Shown here: positions 13,978 to 16,940 of the stretch, in pieces | Layout: each line of letters opens with the position of its first letter | How positions within the stretch are numbered: the first letter of the stretch is position 1 | Assembly (NCBI GenBank): GCA_023432025.1 | Contig: JAEYVE010000190.1 | Span: forward strand, 1 to 16,940 | Direction: 5' to 3' | Source of the DNA: Pseudomonadota bacterium | GTDB lineage: Bacteria; Myxococcota_A; Polyangia; Polyangiales; Polyangiaceae | DNA: 16,940 nucleotides | Translations under genes and position numbers: made by a program | Notes under the pieces: model-generated | Seen by the model: only the letters and a program-made list of their open reading frames with translations | Database searches by the model: none | Told to the model about the DNA's origin: nothing

Positions 13978-15228
13978 ATGGCCTCCAGCGCTCCCGGCAG
14001 CATCGCCGTTTCGTCGTCCACTTCGGTTGCGGGTTCCGTGCTGGACACGCGCGAGCCGCCCCTGGCCATGAAGGTGCTGGGCGCCATCAGCGTGTCGCAC
14101 CTGCTCAACGACATGATTCAGTCGTTGATTTTGGCGCTGTACCCGCTGCTCCGTAGCGAGTTTTCACTCAGCTTCGGGCAAATTGGCCTCATTACGCTCA
14201 CGTATCAGGTCACCGCCTCGCTGCTGCAGCCGGCCATTGGCCTCTACACGGACAAGTCCCCCAAGCCTTATTCGCTGCCCGTGGGCATGACGTTCACGTT
14301 GGCGGGGCTGCTCGTGCTGTCCCTGGCTTCCAGCTTTGGCATGGTGCTGGTGGCTTCTGCGCTGGTGGGCACGGGCTCTTCTGTTTTTCACCCGGAGTCG
14401 TCGCGCGTGGCGCGCATGGCTTCCGGCGGTCGACACGGCTTTGCCCAGTCCTTCTTTCAAGTGGGCGGCAACTTCGGTAGCGCGCTGGGGCCCCTTTTGG
14501 CAGCGGCGTTCGTCATGCCGTACGGGCAAGGCTACGTGGCGTGGTTTTCTTTGGCCGCGCTCTTGGCCATTGGCATTTTGCTGCAAGTCAGCCGCTGGTA
14601 CGCCGCGCAAAACCGCGCTGCTCAGGCACGGCCACGCGCCACACCGGTGAGCTCTGCCGGGCGGCGCCAAGTGGGGTGGGCGCTCGGTTTGCTCTTCGTG
14701 CTCATGTTTTCCAAGTACTTTTACGTGGCGAGCATCAGCAGCTTTTTCACGTTCTACCTGATGGACAGGTTTCACGTGGATGTGCGCGCGGCGCAGGTTT
14801 ACTTGTTCGTGTTCTTGTTTGCGACGGCCGCGGGCACGTTCATTGGTGGCCCCGTCGGGGACCGCTTGGGTCGCAAATCCGTCATTTGGGTGTCCATCTT
14901 GGGCATTGCGCCGCTCGCGCTGCTCTTGCCGCACGTAAATCTGTTTTGGACGGGCGTGCTCATCGTGCCCATTGGCTTGGTGCTGGCCTCTGCGTTTTCG
15001 GCCATGCTGGTTTACGCGCAAGAGCTGATTCCGGGCCGCGTGGGGCTCGTTTCCGGGCTGTTCTTTGGTTTGGCGTTCGGTATGGCGGGCGTCGGCGCCG
15101 GCGCGCTCGGCAGCTTGGCGGACGCCACCAGCGTCACCTTCGTGTACCAGGTGTGCGCGTACCTGCCGTTGCTCGGTTTCGTGGGGCTCTTCCTGCCACA
15201 GCCCCAGCGCGCGGTAGCTCGAGCTTAA
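13978..15228 (+). CDS. MFS transporter, fosmidomycin-resistance (Fsr) type
   Basis: 416 residues with about 12 membrane segments. Family features: SHLLNDMIQSLILALYPLL at 40-58, QIGLITLTYQVTASLLQPAI at 68-87, GTGSSVFHPESSRVA (131-145) and QSFFQVGGNFGSALGPLLAA (157-176), all close to the Fsr subgroup. A second MFS signature, GDRLGRKSVIW, lies near 291-301 at the middle loop of the second half. Such proteins export small drugs or metabolites by proton exchange; the substrate here is unknown and the name does not prove fosmidomycin transport. The frame is open from GTG 13948, but AGGA just before ATG 13978 decides the start. The first 30 residues are Ser/Ala-rich and cytoplasmic. It stands alone between possible terminators. 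Confidence 0.92.
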   Translation: MASSAPGSIAVSSSTSVAGSVLDTREPPLAMKVLGAISVSHLLNDMIQSLILALYPLLRSEFSLSFGQIGLITLTYQVTASLLQPAIGLYTDKSPKPYSLPVGMTFTLAGLLVLSLASSFGMVLVASALVGTGSSVFHPESSRVARMASGGRHGFAQSFFQVGGNFGSALGPLLAAAFVMPYGQGYVAWFSLAALLAIGILLQVSRWYAAQNRAAQARPRATPVSSAGRRQVGWALGLLFVLMFSKYFYVASISSFFTFYLMDRFHVDVRAAQVYLFVFLFATAAGTFIGGPVGDRLGRKSVIWVSILGIAPLALLLPHVNLFWTGVLIVPIGLVLASAFSAMLVYAQELIPGRVGLVSGLFFGLAFGMAGVGAGALGSLADATSVTFVYQVCAYLPLLGFVGLFLPQPQRAVARA

Positions 15229-15345
15229 CGAACGCCCTCCGGCGCAGGCGTCGGCACACCGAGCTCGCTTCACGAATTCAGCGGCGCACGCGCCATTCGC
15301 GCGGGGCACTTGCTCACCGAGCGCTCTCGGGTGGAAATGCCCCGC

Positions 15346-16044
15346 ATGAAGGTACGGGCGGCGGTTTTGACAGTGGTGGTGGGGCTCGGGCTGTGTGGCG
15401 CGGGGTGCAAGAGAGAAACCCCGGAACAAGCTTTGGAAACGCAGCTGGCGCCGCTGCGCCCCGCGGCGGTCGCGCGCATTGCCGCTCTGCAAAAGCTGGT
15501 GCCCACGCTGCAGGCAGTGCCCGCGCTCACCACGGACTCCGTGGCGGTGGCGCCCGGCGCCATCGTCTTCGACGAACCCACTTCCTACACCGCAGTCACG
15601 GCGGGTCTGCTTTACGAAGCCAACCTGGCGGACGTCAAAGCCTGGCACAACAACGACCCGCAACCCATGCCCAAGGCTGGGTTGTTCGGCGCGTGCGGCG
15701 CCGTTCTGGACGGCGGTGGCTTCGCGGCGGACCACCGCAAGGCGCGCTTACTCGAGAACTGCGCCAGCGCTCGCTACGTGGTTCTCGTGCGCACGCTCGA
15801 GCGCATCAAACCCGTAGTGAACGAAGCCGACAGAACCTTCACGCCCGGCAAACACGCAGGCGAAGTCCACGTCTTCGACCTGGACTCCGGCAAAAACCTC
15901 GGCGGCTTTCGCTTTTTCGAAAGCAGCAGCGAAACCGTCAAAACGCGCGGCATCAGCAATCCCACGGAAATTGACGCCGACCTCTCGCTGCAAGTGCAGT
16001 CTGCGATTAGCCGCGGGTTGACGGAGTTTGCGAAGGGGGGGTGA
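15346..16044 (+). CDS. Lipoprotein of unknown function
   Basis: 232 residues from ATG 15346; ATG 15337 (three residues longer) fits as well, and GGTGGA at about 15330-15335 serves either. A lipoprotein signal (MKVRAAVLTVVVGLGLCGAG, then Cys21) is clear, with a slightly loose lipobox. The mature part starts with a helical stretch (EQALETQLAPLRPAAVARIA at about 26-45) and continues into a mixed domain with VFDLDSGKNLGGFRFF, which looks like a beta hairpin, and an acidic C-terminal helix. Cysteines at GACGAV and ENCASA may pair. I do not recognise a family. It is probably held at the inner or outer membrane facing the periplasm. No operon partner is clear: the gap to the MFS gene is 117 bases. 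Confidence 0.8.
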   Translation: MKVRAAVLTVVVGLGLCGAGCKRETPEQALETQLAPLRPAAVARIAALQKLVPTLQAVPALTTDSVAVAPGAIVFDEPTSYTAVTAGLLYEANLADVKAWHNNDPQPMPKAGLFGACGAVLDGGGFAADHRKARLLENCASARYVVLVRTLERIKPVVNEADRTFTPGKHAGEVHVFDLDSGKNLGGFRFFESSSETVKTRGISNPTEIDADLSLQVQSAISRGLTEFAKGG

Positions 16045-16066
16045 GGGGGAGTCGAGTGTTCCGACC

Positions 16067-16096
16067 GCCGGGCCTGAAGTTGCACGGGGGCCCGGC
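16067..16096 (+). terminator. Possible terminator hairpin after the lipoprotein gene
   Basis: GCCGGGCC (16067-16074) and GGCCCGGC (16089-16096) are perfect 8-bp inverted arms around a 14-base loop, 22 bases past the stop. No T run follows, so it may be Rho-independent only in part, or be a 3'-end-protecting stem. Confidence 0.4.
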
Positions 16097-16211
16097 TGAC
16101 CGGCCTGCTTATGAGCAGTTGGTGAGGTGTCGGTGTAGGGTGCCAGGAGGTGATGCGGGCATCCTAGTTCGCAAGTGATGGGATTTGTCCTTGTTCAGGC
16201 GCGCTTGTCCC

Positions 16212-16245
16212 GTTGGTTAGGTCGCGCGGGTGGAAAAAAACCAAC
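16212..16245. promoter_or_regulatory. Inverted repeat upstream of the WYL-type regulator
   Basis: GTTGGTT (16212-16218) and AACCAAC (16239-16245) are perfect 7-bp arms with a 20-base spacer that contains an A-run. It lies 53 bases before the regulator's start and is less GC-rich than its surroundings, so it may be an autoregulatory operator. The rest of the gap 16097-16298 holds nothing I can support. Confidence 0.33.
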
Positions 16246-16298
16246 ACGAGGTTTGCGGAGTACTCAGGGTTAGGTAGTGTGCTGTTCGGGAGAGGGGT

Positions 16299-16940
16299 TT
16301 GGGACAGCGCACCAACTCAGAAACACTGGTCGCCATCATTGTTGCGTTCTGGCGCAAGCCAGTCTGGTCGCAGGCAGATCTTGCTCGCGAAACAGGCGTG
16401 TCTCCACGAGCAACACGACGGTACCTGGAGGAGCTTTCGCTGGCTGGGTGGCCTCTGGAGCGCGAGGAGGATCACCCGCACGTGTATTGGAGCGTGCCCA
16501 AGAACTGGTTCCCTGGCGGTGTACTGCTGGAACCCGAGGGCGTGGCCGCGCTGTTGCACGTTCTCGTTCGAGTGCCGCCCAGCCCGGCAAGAGCGCGCCT
16601 GCTCTCTGCCGTCAAAGGGCACGCGCCGAAGGTCGTGGTCGACGCAATTGATCGCATCACGCCGCCGCGCACCTCGGACATCGAAGAGCAGTTGTTGCCA
16701 CCGTTGCTCAGCGGCCTCTCCGAGCTCGCGCCCTTGAGAGTGCGCTATTGGACCGCAAGTCGCGGGGCCTTCAGCATGCGCACGGTGTCCGTGCAAAGGG
16801 TGCTCGTGGGGCCACCAACCCGCTTCGTCGGCTGGTGCCACAGCTCCGCGAGCCTGCGCTGGTTTCGGCTGGACTACGCCGCGAGCATGAGCCGCGATGT
16901 CACGGAGTCCTATCACTGCGTGGACGACGCCGAGGTGGAC
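16299..16940 (+). CDS. WYL-type transcriptional regulator (C-terminus cut off by window edge)
   Basis: 214 codons are open to the window end. The start is TTG 16299, the only start codon between the in-frame stop at 16275 and the HTH; GGGAGAGGGG lies just before it. An N-terminal winged HTH spans about 8-66 (WSQADLARETGVSPRATRRY, then LEELSLAGWPLER and HVYWSVP). A middle linker leads to a WYL-like domain (about 146-214: LRVRYWTASRGAFSMRTVSV, QRVLVG, GWCHSSASLRWFRLDY). The WYL triad itself is not kept: alignment by the flanking C-H and R-x-F-R-L-D pattern puts Thr-Arg-Phe (174-176) there. WYL regulators bind nucleic acid or nucleotide ligands and often act on DNA damage, phage defence or metabolism genes. 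Its targets would lie in the missing sequence. This frame is not obvious because it lacks an ATG. Confidence 0.85.
   Translation, partial: MGQRTNSETLVAIIVAFWRKPVWSQADLARETGVSPRATRRYLEELSLAGWPLEREEDHPHVYWSVPKNWFPGGVLLEPEGVAALLHVLVRVPPSPARARLLSAVKGHAPKVVVDAIDRITPPRTSDIEEQLLPPLLSGLSELAPLRVRYWTASRGAFSMRTVSVQRVLVGPPTRFVGWCHSSASLRWFRLDYAASMSRDVTESYHCVDDAEVD

Noticed and set aside
14164..15735. Minus-strand frame of 523 codons over the MFS transporter
   Set aside because: It lies antisense to a transporter with 12 membrane segments and reads as His/Arg/Gln-rich nonsense.
16213..16737. Plus-strand frame starting with MVRSRGWKK
   Set aside because: The adjacent frame from TTG 16299 carries the HTH and WYL-like motifs and stays open to the end; this frame has no domain.
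1..16940. CRISPR array, IS element, integrase or phage genes
   Set aside because: No regularly spaced repeats, transposase motifs or flanking direct repeats were seen. Gene style is uniform throughout.

Overview
The window is high-GC bacterial DNA with tightly packed genes. Several proteins are lipoproteins, one with a Gly/Ser/Ala-rich linker behind the lipidated Cys, and it sits among a GH8 enzyme, a pectin-acetylesterase-like protein and a beta-helix lipoprotein. This suggests a large-genome Gram-negative bacterium, most likely Myxococcota (Polyangia type). That placement is an inference from style, not a search. I see no rRNA, tRNA, CRISPR array, IS element or prophage gene, and no gene-free stretch longer than about 260 bases.

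Left part (1-2596, minus strand): a LuxR-type regulator, a small one-helix membrane protein and a berberine-bridge-type FAD oxidoreductase (cut by the window start) run in one direction and look like an operon. The divergent gap 2597-2753 holds two perfect 14-bp inverted repeats that could be operators.

Next (2754-6982, plus strand): three exported proteins in a row, a beta-helix-type lipoprotein, a glycoside hydrolase family 8 lipoprotein and a pectin-acetylesterase/Notum-like hydrolase. They look like a surface set acting on polysaccharide.

Middle (7009-12148): a nitrite/NO module. On the plus strand a Crp/Fnr-type regulator, nrfH and nrfA overlap by ATGA at both junctions. The pair NrfH-NrfA takes electrons from the quinone pool and reduces nitrite to ammonium in the periplasm. 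Divergent from the regulator is nnrS, a membrane protein tied to NO stress, followed by a YwiC-like membrane protein. A hairpin that could be the terminator follows nrfA.

Right part (12382-16940): a DUF2934 small protein, an atypical acyl-CoA dehydrogenase, an Fsr-like MFS transporter, a lipoprotein of unknown function, and the first 214 codons of a WYL-type regulator that runs off the window and starts at TTG.

Nothing here is clearly a new kind of system. The points most worth a look are the regulator fused by overlap into the nrf operon, the CXXCH first haem motif and membrane anchor of NrfA, the paired palindromes upstream of the LuxR gene, and the acyl-CoA dehydrogenase without the usual catalytic glutamate.
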